A stretch of 64,000 bases of DNA from Candidatus Kuenenia stuttgartensis. Its GTDB lineage: Bacteria; Planctomycetota; Planctomycetia; Isosphaerales; Isosphaeraceae. The position numbers were made by a program, and so were the translations under genes. The stretch is taken from positions 28,266 through 92,265 of the forward strand of contig CAMBEP010000014.1 of NCBI GenBank assembly GCA_945865635.1, given 5' to 3'. Below the pieces are notes generated by a model that was not told the origin of the DNA, did no database searches, and was given only the letters and a program-made list of their open reading frames with translations. Below, in pieces: positions 29,822-40,117 of the stretch (position 1 is its first letter; every line of letters starts with the position of its first letter).

Positions 29822-31678
29822 ATGAATGTTCTGGAATTCTTCCGCCAAAGATTCGCTCAGGCCATCGCTGACGAATCCCAACGCCCTGCTTTCGCCGACG
29901 CAGTCCGACCCGCCACCGACCCAAAGTTCGGCGACTATCAGGCCAATGGCTCCATGGCCATCGCCAAAGCCGCCAAACGAAACCCCCGCGATATCGCAAA
30001 TGAAGTCGCCGAAGCTGTCAACCTCGAACCCATGGCCGATAAGCCAGAACTCGCCGGCCCAGGCTTCCTCAACGTACGACTCCGCAACAACCAGATCGAA
30101 TCACTCCTCGCCGATCTCCTCAAAGACGACCGACTCGGTATCGAAACGCCCGCCATTCCCAAAACCGTCGTCGTCGATTACAGCTCGCCCAATGTGGCCA
30201 AACCGATGCACGTCGGCCATATCCGGTCCACAATCATCGGCGAATCACTCGCCCGAACTCTCGCCGCCCTCGGCCATCATGTCATCCGCGACAACCACCT
30301 GGGCGACTGGGGCGCTCAGTTCGGAATGATCCTCTGGGGCTACAAAAACCTGCTCCACAACGACGCCTACGAAACCGACCCTGTCCACGAACTCGCCCGC
30401 CTCTATAAAGCCGTCCAATCCCAAATCAAACCCGCCGAAACCTACGAAGAAACCTATCAAAAAGCCTTCCAGCTCCTGAAAGCCGGTAAAGCCGACGAAG
30501 CGGAAACCGTCGCCTCCAAAATCTCCGGCCCCGATGGACCCGACTGGGCCGACATTCAAGCCCAAACCGCCGCCGCCGCACTTATACGCGACCAGGCCCG
30601 CCAGGAGACCGCCAAACTCCACTCCGGCGACTCCGAAAATCGCCAGCTCTGGGGCCAGTTCATGCCCCACTGCCTCAAAATGCTCGAAGACGTCTACCAA
30701 CGACTCGACGTCCGTTTCGATGTCCAACTCGGCGAATCCTTCTACGACCCCATGCTCGCCGATGTCGTCACCGACCTCCAAGCCAAAGCCATCGCCACCA
30801 ATAGCGAAGGGGCCACCGTCTGCTTCTGCAAAGCCACAAAAGCTCCCATGCTCGTCCGCAAAAGCGACGGCGCCTTCACCTACGCCACCACCGACCTCGC
30901 CACCATCCGCTATCGCGCTCTTCGCTGGAACCCTGATCAAGTCCTCTATGTCGTCGATCACCGACAGGGTGACCACTTCCACCAACTCTTCGAAACCGCC
31001 AAAACCTGGGGCTTCGATAAAGTCGACTTCCGACACGTCGCCTTCGGTACCATCCTCGACCAATCCGGCCGACCCCTGAAAACCCGCGAAGGAGACGCCG
31101 TCGGACTCGCCGGCATACTCGACGAAGCCGTACAGGTCGCACGCGGTGTCGTCGATGAAAATAGCCCCGAACTCAGCCCGCAAGAACGCGCCCAGGTCGC
31201 CGAAATCGTCGGCATCGGAGCCGTCAAATACGCCGACCTCTCCCAAAACCGCTCCAGCGATTATAAGTTCGACCTCCACAAGATGATGGCCATGAATGGC
31301 AACACTGCCACCTATCTCCAATACGCCTACGCCCGCATCCAAAGCATCTTGCGAAAGGCCGAAACTTCTGAGGACGCCCTACGCACCAACACCCCACCCA
31401 TAAGCCTGGCACATCCCGCCGAACGTGCCCTCGGTATGCAAATCCTTCGCCTGCCTGAGACTCTCGAACAGGCCACTGTCGAAATGAAGCCCAACCTGGT
31501 GGCCGAATATCTCTTCGAACTCGCCAATCGCTACAGCTCGTTCTATAGCGAGTGCCCTGTACTACGAGCCGATGAGCCTTCCATACGCCAAAGCCGACTC
31601 GCCCTTTGTGCCGCCACCAGCCGTCTCCTCCGCTTCGGGCTCAATCTCCTCGGCATCCAGGTCGTCGAACGAATGTGA
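29822..31678 (+). CDS. argS: Arginyl-tRNA synthetase
   Basis: 618 residues from ATG 29822 (MNVLEFFRQRFAQAIADE); an earlier in-frame Met lies inside rsfS and is unlikely. The N-terminal Arg-specific domain is followed by SSPNVAKPMHVGHIRSTIIG with the HVGH motif near residue 122, and DNHLGDWGAQFG. The KMSK-like loop is degenerate (RPLKTREGD), as in many ArgS. The C-terminal DALR anticodon-binding domain includes YLQYAYARIQSILR. It charges tRNA-Arg. It is probably co-transcribed with rsfS. Confidence 0.95.
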   Translation: MNVLEFFRQRFAQAIADESQRPAFADAVRPATDPKFGDYQANGSMAIAKAAKRNPRDIANEVAEAVNLEPMADKPELAGPGFLNVRLRNNQIESLLADLLKDDRLGIETPAIPKTVVVDYSSPNVAKPMHVGHIRSTIIGESLARTLAALGHHVIRDNHLGDWGAQFGMILWGYKNLLHNDAYETDPVHELARLYKAVQSQIKPAETYEETYQKAFQLLKAGKADEAETVASKISGPDGPDWADIQAQTAAAALIRDQARQETAKLHSGDSENRQLWGQFMPHCLKMLEDVYQRLDVRFDVQLGESFYDPMLADVVTDLQAKAIATNSEGATVCFCKATKAPMLVRKSDGAFTYATTDLATIRYRALRWNPDQVLYVVDHRQGDHFHQLFETAKTWGFDKVDFRHVAFGTILDQSGRPLKTREGDAVGLAGILDEAVQVARGVVDENSPELSPQERAQVAEIVGIGAVKYADLSQNRSSDYKFDLHKMMAMNGNTATYLQYAYARIQSILRKAETSEDALRTNTPPISLAHPAERALGMQILRLPETLEQATVEMKPNLVAEYLFELANRYSSFYSECPVLRADEPSIRQSRLALCAATSRLLRFGLNLLGIQVVERM

Positions 31679-31824
31679 TTGGCCTCCAACGTCATTCCCA
31701 AAAGTCTGGCAGTGGCTTGACGACAAACCTAAAATGTGTAACAACGGTGAAAGATCATCTCCACCGCTCCTTAAAATTCGCCTCATCAGGGCCTCTACTC
31801 ATGAACTCATCAGGAATTGCGAAA

Positions 31825-33648
31825 ATGTCCACTCGCCATGCTGCCCTGATCCTCCTGATCGCCTCTGCTCTAATCTCCCCACTTCCAGCAAACGAAAATA
31901 GCGACCGGTCACCCGTCTCAATCGCCATTTTCGCCAACGGCACCCGACTCATCACCGCCAACCAGACCAGCGGCTCTGTCAGCTTGGCCGATACCAACTC
32001 CCGAAAAATACTCCACGAAATCAACACCGGACAAAAACCAGCCGGAATCGCCGTCACACCTGATGGCAAAACCGCGATCGTCTCTCACTGGTATGGCTAT
32101 GATGTCGCTCTCCTCAAAATTGAAGGCGACCGCCTCTCAATTCTGGGCCGCATCGAAGTCGGCCCCGAGCCCCGTGGAATCGCGATCTCCAAAGACTCCA
32201 ATTTCGCCTATGTCGCCGTGGGTGTCTCCGACGAAATTGTCAGGATCGACCTTCCTGGCCTCAAAGTCTCTGCTCGCCTGACTGTCGGACGCGAGCCCAG
32301 GTCAATCGCCATCTCGCCCGACGGCAAAACCCTGGTCACCACCAACGCTCGCTCCAAAAGCTTCTCCGTCATCGACCTGGCCAACTTCCAAAAATTACGC
32401 GACCTGCCCATCGACGGCGACAACCTCCGCCAGGCCGCCATCTCCCCCGACGGCAAATATGCCTACACCGTCAATATGAAAAATCGCGGCTTTGCCACCA
32501 CTCGTGGCAATATCGACATCGGCTGGGTTCTCGGCCAGCGCGTCACTCGCGCCCCCCTCTCAGGCTCCGACGACGAACCCTACGAAACCCTCTCGCTCGA
32601 CCCACAGGGCCTCGCCGTCGGCGACGTCTATGGTTGTGCCATCAGCCCCGATGGCAACCATCTCGCTCTATCCGCTGCCGGAACCCATGAGGTGATTCTG
32701 CTCAGGCTCGATCTCGCCCCTCTCCCCTGGCGAACCAACGGCAGCCGAGACCTGCTCGCTGGCGAACTGGCACGCGACAACCAGCGACTCCGACGAATCA
32801 AAACCGGCGGACGCCCCATGGAACTCGCCTTCAGCCCCGACGGAAAAACCCTCTACATCGCCAATTATTTCCTCAACAGTGTCCAGACCGTTGATCTTGC
32901 CAATGGCCAGCCCACCGGCGAAATCCAACTCGGAGGACCCTCCTCCTCCTCAGGGCCATCCCTTGCACGAAAAGGCGAAATCCTCTTCCACGACGCCACC
33001 CGATCCTTCAACCAATGGTATAGCTGCGCCACCTGTCATGCGGACAGCCACACAAACGGACTCGATTTTGACACCATGAACGACGGCTGGCACGACCTGA
33101 GCACCCGGCACGAGCGCAGCCGAAAGAAAGTCCCAACCATGCGCCGGGTCGCCAAAACCGGCCCCTGGACATGGCACGGCTGGCAGACCAGTCTGGACGA
33201 AGCCATGATCGAGTCGTTCACCAAAAGCATGCAGGGCTCGGAGCCATCGGACGACGAAGTCAAGGAGATTGTGGCCTATATCAGCTCTCTGGATTACCCA
33301 AAGAACCCTTACAGGACCAAAGACGGCTCCCTGACCGCATCGGCCCAGCGCGGCAAGCGGGTCTTTGAGTCCGCCAGGGCCGCATGCAACACCTGCCACG
33401 GCGGCCCGGAATTCACAGACGGGAAGGTCCACGACGTGGGATTGGACGAACCCGGCACCCGCTACAAAGGCCACAACCCACCCTCGTTGAGAGGAGCCTA
33501 CGACAAAGGCCCCTACCTCCACGACGGACGCGCCAAAACCCTTCTGGAAACCCTAAAAGGCGACCACTCCCCCGAAAAAGTCACCGGCCTGGGAGAACTG
33601 ACAGACAACGAACTCAACGATTTGGTGGAGTATGTGAAGAGTTTGTGA
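31825..33648 (+). CDS. Secreted beta-propeller protein with two c-haem sites
   Basis: 607 residues from ATG 31825, with AGGA nine bases upstream and a signal peptide (ALILLIASALISPLPA). Residues 25-360 form a YVTN-type propeller with repeated blades (AISPDGKTLVTTNARSKSFSVID). The C-terminal part carries two haem motifs, CATCH and CNTCH, in a layout like di-haem MauG/cytochrome c peroxidase proteins, ending LTDNELNDLVEYVKSL. It is expected in the periplasm as an electron-transfer protein or peroxidase-like enzyme; the substrate is unknown. Confidence 0.85.
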   Translation: MSTRHAALILLIASALISPLPANENSDRSPVSIAIFANGTRLITANQTSGSVSLADTNSRKILHEINTGQKPAGIAVTPDGKTAIVSHWYGYDVALLKIEGDRLSILGRIEVGPEPRGIAISKDSNFAYVAVGVSDEIVRIDLPGLKVSARLTVGREPRSIAISPDGKTLVTTNARSKSFSVIDLANFQKLRDLPIDGDNLRQAAISPDGKYAYTVNMKNRGFATTRGNIDIGWVLGQRVTRAPLSGSDDEPYETLSLDPQGLAVGDVYGCAISPDGNHLALSAAGTHEVILLRLDLAPLPWRTNGSRDLLAGELARDNQRLRRIKTGGRPMELAFSPDGKTLYIANYFLNSVQTVDLANGQPTGEIQLGGPSSSSGPSLARKGEILFHDATRSFNQWYSCATCHADSHTNGLDFDTMNDGWHDLSTRHERSRKKVPTMRRVAKTGPWTWHGWQTSLDEAMIESFTKSMQGSEPSDDEVKEIVAYISSLDYPKNPYRTKDGSLTASAQRGKRVFESARAACNTCHGGPEFTDGKVHDVGLDEPGTRYKGHNPPSLRGAYDKGPYLHDGRAKTLLETLKGDHSPEKVTGLGELTDNELNDLVEYVKSL

Positions 33649-33745
33649 GCATGATTGAAGATCAGAATTTGGAATCCCTTGGCGTCATAAATTTTATGTC
33701 GCCATTTAGCAATGATCAACCAAACTATGAAATTGAGGCCATAAA

Positions 33746-35743
33746 TTGACTCCTCCGCGCCTAAGGCGGTATTTTTATTCAGATACAATTTCAACATTCT
33801 TAGATAAGCCACAAGAAACGATCCTTGGGGAACTTGCTACAAACAATAGTTTCAATCTAGAAACTTCCCAGCGAGACGCTTGGGTGCAAGAAATATCTAT
33901 ATTAAAGTATATCCTGACAGAATTAGGTTCGGCTGGTCAAGTTTTCTTTGAATATTCGATTCCCCGACTTGGAAAAAGAATAGATGTCGTTTTATTAATA
34001 GGTCCTGTAATATTCTTACTTGAATTTAAAGTCGGCGAGACAGAGTTTCAGTCCCATGCGATCGATCAGGTATGGGATTATGGCCTAGACCTAAAGAACT
34101 TTCACGAAACAAGTCATAATTCGCTGATTGCCCCAATATTGATAGCGACCTCTGCAAATTTTACAGAAACGAACTTAACTTATAATCCTCGTAATGACAG
34201 GATGCTCGACCCGATTCTTTGTAATAAAGAATCTTTGATCAATGGAATTACAAAAGTCCTAAATTTAGCGCATGGCGATCAAGTTAATCCAGATCATTGG
34301 TCACAAGGACGGTATCAGCCTACACCGACAATTATTGAAGCCGCAAAAGCTCTCTACAATGGTCACTCTGTGGATGAAATATCTCGAAATGACGCGGATG
34401 CAATCAATCTTTCTTCAACATGCAATTTGATCGATCAAACTATTCGCTGGGCTAGTATGAATAGAGAAAAAGCGATTTGTTTTGTAACAGGCGTACCTGG
34501 TGCGGGAAAGACTTTGGTTGGGTTAAAAGTCGCAACAGAGCATGTAAGTCAGCAAGAATCATTGCATAGTGTATTTTTATCAGGTAACGGCCCACTTGTT
34601 GATATCCTGAGAGAAGCACTTGCACGCGACAAAGTGAGCCGGGCTAAAGATAATGGCATAAAGATAAGAAAAGCCGAAGCTTTGAGTGAGGTGAAAATGT
34701 TCATACAAAATGTGCACCACTTTCGTGATGAATGCCTAACAGATTCAAATCGACCCCCTATTGAACATGTCGCAATATTTGATGAAGCCCAAAGAGCTTG
34801 GAATTTACAACAAACAAAGAAATTCATGGAAACAAAGAAACAAGTGGCAGATTTCAATCAATCCGAACCAGAATTCTTGATTTCCTGTTTAAACCGACAT
34901 GATGATTGGGCTGTTATTGTCTGCCTTGTTGGCGGTGGACAAGAAATTAATACGGGTGAAGCTGGAATTAGCGAATGGATTCAAGCTCTAATTCGTTCTT
35001 ATCCTGATTGGCATATTTTTATTTCACCAAATTTAGTAGATCATGAATATAATGCTGTAGAGGTCTTAAATCAACTTGAAAAGCATAACAACACGACATA
35101 CCATGAAGATTTACACCTTCGAGTTTCAATGCGATCTTTTAGAGCCGAGAATGTATCTTTACTTGTTAAGAATTTACTTGACAATGATATAGATCAGGCA
35201 AAAGAGAATTTTTTGCAAATTTCAGAAAGATATCCAATAGTTCTCACAAGAGATCTAGTAAATGCTAAGAAATGGCTCAAAGCAAATGCTCGCGGATCAG
35301 AGCGTTACGGAATTGTGGTTTCTTCAGAAGCGCAGCGACTAAAGCCACATGCAATAGATGTCCGAACAAAAACAGACCACGTTCATTGGTTTCTAGATAG
35401 TAAAGCTGATGTAAGATCTTCGTATTATCTAGAAGATGTCGCTACTGAATTCCAAGTACAAGGCCTCGAACTGGATTGGACTTGTGTCACATGGGATGCG
35501 GATTTCCGACGAACATCTTCTGGGTGGACGCACTGGTCATTCTGCGGTGATCGTTGGAATAGAATCTTAAAAAAAGAACGGCAAAAGTATCAACTCAACG
35601 CTTATCGGGTACTTTTAACAAGAGCACGCCAAGGTATGGTGATTGTTGTTCCAAACGGAGATATTGAAGATCCGACACGTAAAGCCGAATACTATGATCC
35701 AACATTTGAATACCTATCGGATATTGGATTAACATTAATCTGA
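33746..35743 (+). CDS. DUF2075 ATPase with N-terminal PD-(D/E)xK-like nuclease region
   Basis: 665 residues from a TTG at 33746, preceded by GAGG; no in-frame ATG lies near the N-terminus. Residues 65-100 contain KRIDVVLL and LLEFKVGE, with D80, E93 and K95 spaced like a PD-(D/E)xK nuclease core. Walker A is GVPGAGKT at 249-256 and Walker B VAIFDEA at 342-348. The C-terminal helicase-like part includes [16 protein letters not shown]2075 proteins of this layout are often found in defence islands; a defence role is inferred. The gene is much richer in A/T than its neighbours, which suggests transfer. Confidence 0.85.
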   Translation: MTPPRLRRYFYSDTISTFLDKPQETILGELATNNSFNLETSQRDAWVQEISILKYILTELGSAGQVFFEYSIPRLGKRIDVVLLIGPVIFLLEFKVGETEFQSHAIDQVWDYGLDLKNFHETSHNSLIAPILIATSANFTETNLTYNPRNDRMLDPILCNKESLINGITKVLNLAHGDQVNPDHWSQGRYQPTPTIIEAAKALYNGHSVDEISRNDADAINLSSTCNLIDQTIRWASMNREKAICFVTGVPGAGKTLVGLKVATEHVSQQESLHSVFLSGNGPLVDILREALARDKVSRAKDNGIKIRKAEALSEVKMFIQNVHHFRDECLTDSNRPPIEHVAIFDEAQRAWNLQQTKKFMETKKQVADFNQSEPEFLISCLNRHDDWAVIVCLVGGGQEINTGEAGISEWIQALIRSYPDWHIFISPNLVDHEYNAVEVLNQLEKHNNTTYHEDLHLRVSMRSFRAENVSLLVKNLLDNDIDQAKENFLQISERYPIVLTRDLVNAKKWLKANARGSERYGIVVSSEAQRLKPHAIDVRTKTDHVHWFLDSKADVRSSYYLEDVATEFQVQGLELDWTCVTWDADFRRTSSGWTHWSFCGDRWNRILKKERQKYQLNAYRVLLTRARQGMVIVVPNGDIEDPTRKAEYYDPTFEYLSDIGLTLI

Positions 35744-35858
35744 TTCTATTTTCGCAGGTGAGCTAGCCATAAATCGCCATGTCCAACAGAAACCCATAAC
35801 CCCGGAAACGTGATATTCGGGCTCCAGAGGTTCCCACCTAGCTGGTTCTATGGCCAAC

Positions 35859-36146
35859 TTAAAAATCGCCGCAGTTTTCCGTTTCAGTGTATTCAGTCCA
35901 AGGCTCCTTTGTGATGAAGTAGCCTAAACGATTAACGTATTGCAACCCACTGGCAATGATCAAAGAACTTTCTACATCAAGCAACGTCCAAACGTGCCGG
36001 GGTTGATTAACGTTGTAATCTCTAACGTATTCCCAGTGCGGAGAGAAGGTTTCAAACAGACAACCATCCCAACCAAGGTCTTCGTCGCTTGTTGGATTTG
36101 GTATGGGGCAATACTTTTCCCAGAATTCTTGTTCCTTTAATCCCAT
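35859..36146 (-). CDS. Small conserved-looking hypothetical protein
   Basis: 95 residues, acidic and aromatic-rich, no signal peptide. The central VWTLLDVESSLIIASGLQYVNRLGYFITKEPW resembles a widespread small cytoplasmic orphan family of unknown role (consensus remembered as WTL...SG.H.VNR.GY.IT..PW). It is convergent with the DUF2075 gene and shares its AT-rich composition, so it may have arrived with it. Confidence 0.6.
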   Translation of the reverse strand: MGLKEQEFWEKYCPIPNPTSDEDLGWDGCLFETFSPHWEYVRDYNVNQPRHVWTLLDVESSLIIASGLQYVNRLGYFITKEPWTEYTETENCGDF

Positions 36147-36485
36147 TTCACGTTTTCTAGCGTTTGATTTATGATTTTTGAATTCTCAAATTACGCATTT
36201 TTGAGATGTTATTGATTGCGAACTTGTCATATCAACCCCGAACATCATACCATTGCGGCATAAAGATCAGCAACGAAGAAACGAACGAACTTGCTTTCGC
36301 TGTTTATACCCAGCCCATCTCCAATCATAACTAACCTCGGAGTAAGTGAATCTATACCGATCCCCGCCTTTTCAGTATCTGAGCCCCCAATTGGGCGAAA
36401 TGCGAAAACGCGGCTGGATTGATTCACTACGAGCTGGTGACACTGCACTGCACTTGCTTGTTCGAAATCAAAAACTATAAAACCT

Positions 36486-36542
36486 TATACTCTTCGCGAC
36501 CATTAATGACACTTTTTGATCGCGACGATGCCGGAGGCATCG
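36486..36542. repeat. Half copy of the 27159 palindromic element
   Basis: Bases 36486-36538 equal the left 53 bases of the element at 27159, including the central GATGCCGGAGGC. The right arm is missing and the sequence continues directly into a REP pair. Confidence 0.75.
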
Positions 36543-36547
36543 AAGCC

Positions 36548-36691
36548 TGTAGCCGGTGGTTGAGGAGCGCGAGCGACGACACCACCGGACGACGAGACGA
36601 CCAACAATTCTTGCACCCCGGCCGGGGTGCCAGAAGCTTTTACCCCCATCTCATAACCGGAAGGTGTCGCTTCGCTCAACCACCGGCTACA
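36548..36691. repeat. BIME-like pair of inverted REP sequences
   Basis: The left unit is TGTAGCCGGTGGTTGAGG... ending ACCACCGGA. The right unit read on the minus strand is TGTAGCCGGTGGTTGAGCGA... ending CTTCCGG. Between them is a perfect 18-base palindrome GCACCCCGGCCGGGGTGC at 36613-36630. This head-to-head layout matches bacterial interspersed mosaic elements. Confidence 0.75.
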
Positions 36692-37192
36692 CGCTTTATG
36701 ACTCCGGCATCATTCTGATACGATTTATTATGTGTGGCCGCGACAACTATAACCTTGCCGTAATATATTCCACTATTACCAATTGTAACGCACGTTTCCC
36801 GTATTTTCTTTATTTTCCATGTAATCACGTTATCCCGCTTATGGGTCATATCTGTTGATCGATACGGGATCGTTTCGTTTTATCATGCTTTTTTAAACGC
36901 GATGCGAATAAAGAATCACACCTGCCGGAAATGTCGTCAAACACAGACTTTCTGGACTTCGTCATATGCCAAAAAGCCGCAAGGCCGAGCTTGGGCCGAT
37001 TCAACGCCATCTGATCGAAAGCACCCAGCCAGAACACCCCAATCCTCTCTCGATCTCAAAATCGGCTCTTCCCAAGATTCACTTCTTGTGATCATCCGTT
37101 CACCGCCAACCAATCCAACACAGCGCCCCAATCGCCAACCCCTAACCGGCTCCGTGAGGCATCAGAAAACCGGCCTTCAGGAGAGCGTTTTT

Positions 37193-37254
37193 ATTTGACA
37201 CAACAATATACCACACAATAGGTTTCGTCGCTGCTGCGAAACAAGATCCGGGTC
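37193..37254 (+). repeat. Spacing-locked 60-bp repeat, copy 1
   Basis: ATTTGACACAA, 20 variable bases, then GGTTTCGTCGCTGCTGCG and AAACAAGATCCGG. TTGACA (37195) to CGTCGC (37226) is 31 bases, the same as in the other three copies. Confidence 0.7.
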
Positions 37255-37736
37255 ACGATTCAAAACCCGTCCGGCCACCCGTGCCGATCCCTGAGGGCTT
37301 GTGAAGGGTGAACCCAAAAAAAATGCCCCCTTGAACTCTCCTGAAGACCCACCCAAGGTTCAAGATTCCAGATCGATCAGGCCAGATGGAAAAGAGCCTC
37401 AGAAGCCGGATAGTAAACCGGCCCTCCAAGAATGATCCAAAGTGAGATGGTCAGGCGCGAGGTGGGGCCGATTGCCATGAACTTGAGAATTCTGATCCCG
37501 ACCACTTTAATGACGGCGCTCGACATTTTTCATCACCCAAGCCTGCGCGTCATCCATGTAAGAATCAAAAACCTCGAATCCGTCAATTCGATCGCTAAAA
37601 CCCGGAGAATCCGAAAACATCTGATTCCAGAATTCAAACAACGCATCATCGAAAAAAAAAGGTCAAAAAAAACAACCCTGCTTCCGTTTTTGACCGAAAT
37701 CGCCCCCCCCACCCAAGGCCAATCCGAGAGACTTTC

Positions 37737-37798
37737 TATTTGACACAAACCCTTATTAACAAAGGTCTATCGGCGCCATTGCGAAACAAGATCCGGTT
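37737..37798 (+). repeat. Spacing-locked 60-bp repeat, copy 2
   Basis: TATTTGACACAA, variable middle, then GGTCTATCGGCGCCATTGCG and AAACAAGATCCGG. TTGACA is at 37740 and the CGGCGCC block at 37771. It lies about 250 bases before the multicopper oxidase gene. Confidence 0.7.
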
Positions 37799-38046
37799 CC
37801 AGTCAAAGCAACTCGATGGGTTTTTATAAAGAGAGAAAGAGGCCAGACGGGCAAATATCCAGAGGATCAAGGCAAACCGGAGAAAGAGAGGGTGAAGCGG
37901 CATGAGACGTTGACAAGTCAAAGTTATCGGATTCCGTTTCTGAAGTCTTGCACATCCCTGAGAAAATACACAAGATAGGGATTCTCGGAAACATAGGAAG
38001 GCGGATCTTCCAAATCAAGAGACCTTGAGACTCGTTGGAGACTATG

Positions 38047-39561
38047 ATGTTTGAACGAATGGTTAAGAATTGGGGAACGGTTTCGAGGGTCCGCAGAGGG
38101 GGGAGCGGCCGCCGGTCGGCGCGAGCTCCTCTGGCGGTAGAATCGCTTGAAGGGCGCCAGCTTTTGGCCACGATACCGATGCATGCGATGCCCCAAGTGC
38201 ATACATCCAATAGCCATGTGAAGACGATTCCTGGAACGGGCGGCAAATTTATCACAGGCCAGCCGCTTAAGGAGCCGACTCAGTATTTCAGTAAGGATGG
38301 GGAGCTGAATGTGACGCTTCACGTACAGCAGAAGGTGGTGAATGTGAGTGGCCGGCGGGTCTTTGCGATGATTTACAACAATTCCTTTGACGGCCCGACG
38401 CTGCACCTGAAGCCGGGCGACACACTTAAGATCTCTCTTGTCAACGACTTGCCAACCCAGGTGACAGACCTTCACTTCCATGGTCTGCATGTCTCGCCCG
38501 AGGGGAATTCCGACAACATCTTTCTTGAGATTCCGGCAGGAACTACGTTTGACTATGTCGTACACATTCCTTTAGATCAGGTCAGTGGCACTTATTGGTA
38601 TCACTCGCATGCCCACCCAAACTCCGAGGGGCAGGTCTTCAACGGGCTTTCGGGCCTGCTTGAGATTGAAGGCCTGAAGCAACTGCTGCCGCTCAACTTG
38701 CAGGGTGTCAAGGAGGTCACGATGGCCCTCAAGGACTTGCAAGTCATGCCCAACGGGGCCATTCCTTATACCAATATCAATAGCGGAGCCCCCACCACCC
38801 GCACCATCAACAGTCAGGTTCAGCCCAAGGTGAGCATAGCACCCGGCGAGACCCAGCTTTGGCATATTGCCAACATCGGGGCGGATATCTATTACAAACT
38901 GGCCATGGGTGGCCGCAAGTTTACAATCATTGCCGAGGACGGATACCCGGTCTGGAATGTGACCAGCGCCACCACCTTATTGATGCCACCCGGCAAGCGG
39001 TTTGACGTGCTTGTGCAGGGCCCGCCGAAGGGCGTATCCTATTTAGTGACTAAACCTTACAGCACAGGGCCATGGGGCGATCAATATCCTGGTGTAGTGA
39101 TGGCGACGATCGTCTCCAAGGGCACGCCTCAAACACCATTGCCCATGCCGACAGCGGGGCTTGTTCCCAAGAGCAACCTGAGCACGGCAAAGATTGATGC
39201 GAGCCGGACGTTCGTATTTTCTGAAAACCCAAATACGAACCAGTTTTACATCAACGGAGTCCAATACGACCCGAATGTTGTGAATGTGACGGTTCCGCTG
39301 GGTTCGACCGAGGAGTGGACGATAGTCAACGCGGCTCAGGAGCAGCACCCGTTCCATATTCACATCAACGACTACCAGGTCATGTCCATCAACGGAGCGC
39401 CCTATCAGGCCAACAGCCTTCAGGACACGATCAACCTGCCTTATGGTGGCTATGTCGTGATTCGTCAGAAGTTTACGCAGTTCAAAGGCAAGTTCGTCTT
39501 TCACTGCCACATTTTGGGACATGAAGACAACGGCATGATGCAAGTTGTTGAAGTGGTGTGA
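38047..39561 (+). CDS. Multicopper oxidase (laccase/bilirubin oxidase type), exported
   Basis: 504 residues; GGAG at 38037 favours ATG 38047 over TTG 38035 or ATG 38044. The N-terminus has twin and clustered Arg and the segment VESLEGRQLLA near residue 32, a motif of planctomycete surface proteins. All four copper motifs are intact: HFHGLHV near 143, WYHSHAH near 185, HPFHIHIND near 430 and HCHILGHEDNGMM near 486, the last with an axial-type Met. It would oxidise phenols, Cu(I) or metals outside the cell using O2. The gene is bracketed by copies 2 and 3 of the local repeat. Confidence 0.93.
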   Translation: MFERMVKNWGTVSRVRRGGSGRRSARAPLAVESLEGRQLLATIPMHAMPQVHTSNSHVKTIPGTGGKFITGQPLKEPTQYFSKDGELNVTLHVQQKVVNVSGRRVFAMIYNNSFDGPTLHLKPGDTLKISLVNDLPTQVTDLHFHGLHVSPEGNSDNIFLEIPAGTTFDYVVHIPLDQVSGTYWYHSHAHPNSEGQVFNGLSGLLEIEGLKQLLPLNLQGVKEVTMALKDLQVMPNGAIPYTNINSGAPTTRTINSQVQPKVSIAPGETQLWHIANIGADIYYKLAMGGRKFTIIAEDGYPVWNVTSATTLLMPPGKRFDVLVQGPPKGVSYLVTKPYSTGPWGDQYPGVVMATIVSKGTPQTPLPMPTAGLVPKSNLSTAKIDASRTFVFSENPNTNQFYINGVQYDPNVVNVTVPLGSTEEWTIVNAAQEQHPFHIHINDYQVMSINGAPYQANSLQDTINLPYGGYVVIRQKFTQFKGKFVFHCHILGHEDNGMMQVVEVV

Positions 39562-39672
39562 CTTCGAAAGACCCATCAAGGGCTGAGAGGTATTGAAGAC
39601 CATGGGCAAACCGCTCATGGTCTTCAATGATTCATTGGGGGGAGGAAAGCAGCCGAATCATGAGCCGATCTG

Positions 39673-39731
39673 TAGTGACACAAGTGATTATACTGTAGGG
39701 TGTATCGTCGCCATTGCGAAACAGGGTTGCG
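39673..39731 (+). repeat. Spacing-locked 60-bp repeat, copy 3
   Basis: TAGTGACACAAGTG, then GGTGTATCGTCGCCATTGCG and AAACAGGGTT. The -35-like hexamer is GTGACA here, but the 31-base offset to CGTCGCC (39706) is kept. It lies between the 3' ends of the oxidase gene and the DUF5615 gene. Confidence 0.75.
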
Positions 39732-39784
39732 AGCGATGTTGGAGAGATCGATTCTTGTCGGCCGGCTAAAAAGAATACTATTGC

Positions 39785-40117
39785 TCAGGAAAGTGCCAAA
39801 AAAGAAGGTTCTGGATCGAGATAAAAAGCCGAGATCTCACGGATTCGGATTTTTAATAAGACGACTATGTCGAGTGTTGAGCCGTTTCCGATACGAATCC
39901 AGACAATCTTGGGTGGGTGTCCGTAAAGGAGAGATCGTTGTTGAAAGTCAGCATCTTTAGAAACGATGGTAAACTTGTGGGTGATCGCGTATTCCCAAAT
40001 CTCTGAATCTGTGGCAGATTTCATCCCGAGATTTCGGATATGCTGGGAATCTGGAAAATCAAATTTTAGCAATTCCATGAGGCGAGGCGACAAATTTTCA
40101 TCAAAAAGCAGTCTCAT
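39785..40117 (-). CDS. DUF5615 PIN-like toxin
   Basis: 110 residues. MRLLFDENLSPRLMELL at the start and FTIVSKDADFQQRSLLYG near residue 49 are the DUF5615 (PIN-like) signature, with the acidic residues D6/E7 and D55/D57 expected for metal-dependent RNase chemistry. Its ATG overlaps the stop of the DUF433 gene (ATGA), the standard toxin-antitoxin order with antitoxin first. It probably cleaves RNA when released. The pair sits between repeat copies 3 and 4. Confidence 0.87.
   Translation of the reverse strand: MRLLFDENLSPRLMELLKFDFPDSQHIRNLGMKSATDSEIWEYAITHKFTIVSKDADFQQRSLLYGHPPKIVWIRIGNGSTLDIVVLLKIRIREISAFYLDPEPSFLALS

Larger units (their letters stand above)
36147..38046. other. Repeat-rich intergenic region
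   Basis: About 1.9 kb without a convincing gene. It holds a half copy of the 27159 palindrome, a REP pair (36548-36691), two copies of the spacing-locked repeat, and a GGTCAAAAA / TTTTTGACC stem at 37661-37695. Open frames of 60-100 codons here (for example 37432-37743 plus and 36245-36448 minus) have no recognisable domain. Confidence 0.6.

Noticed and set aside
36245..36448. 67-codon minus-strand open frame in the repeat region
   Set aside because: No domain, no context and a repeat-rich surrounding; likely chance.
37432..37743. 103-codon plus-strand open frame between repeat copies 1 and 2
   Set aside because: Composition is basic and low complexity, it runs into repeat copy 2, and it resembles no family. 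It is kept only as a possible cassette remnant.
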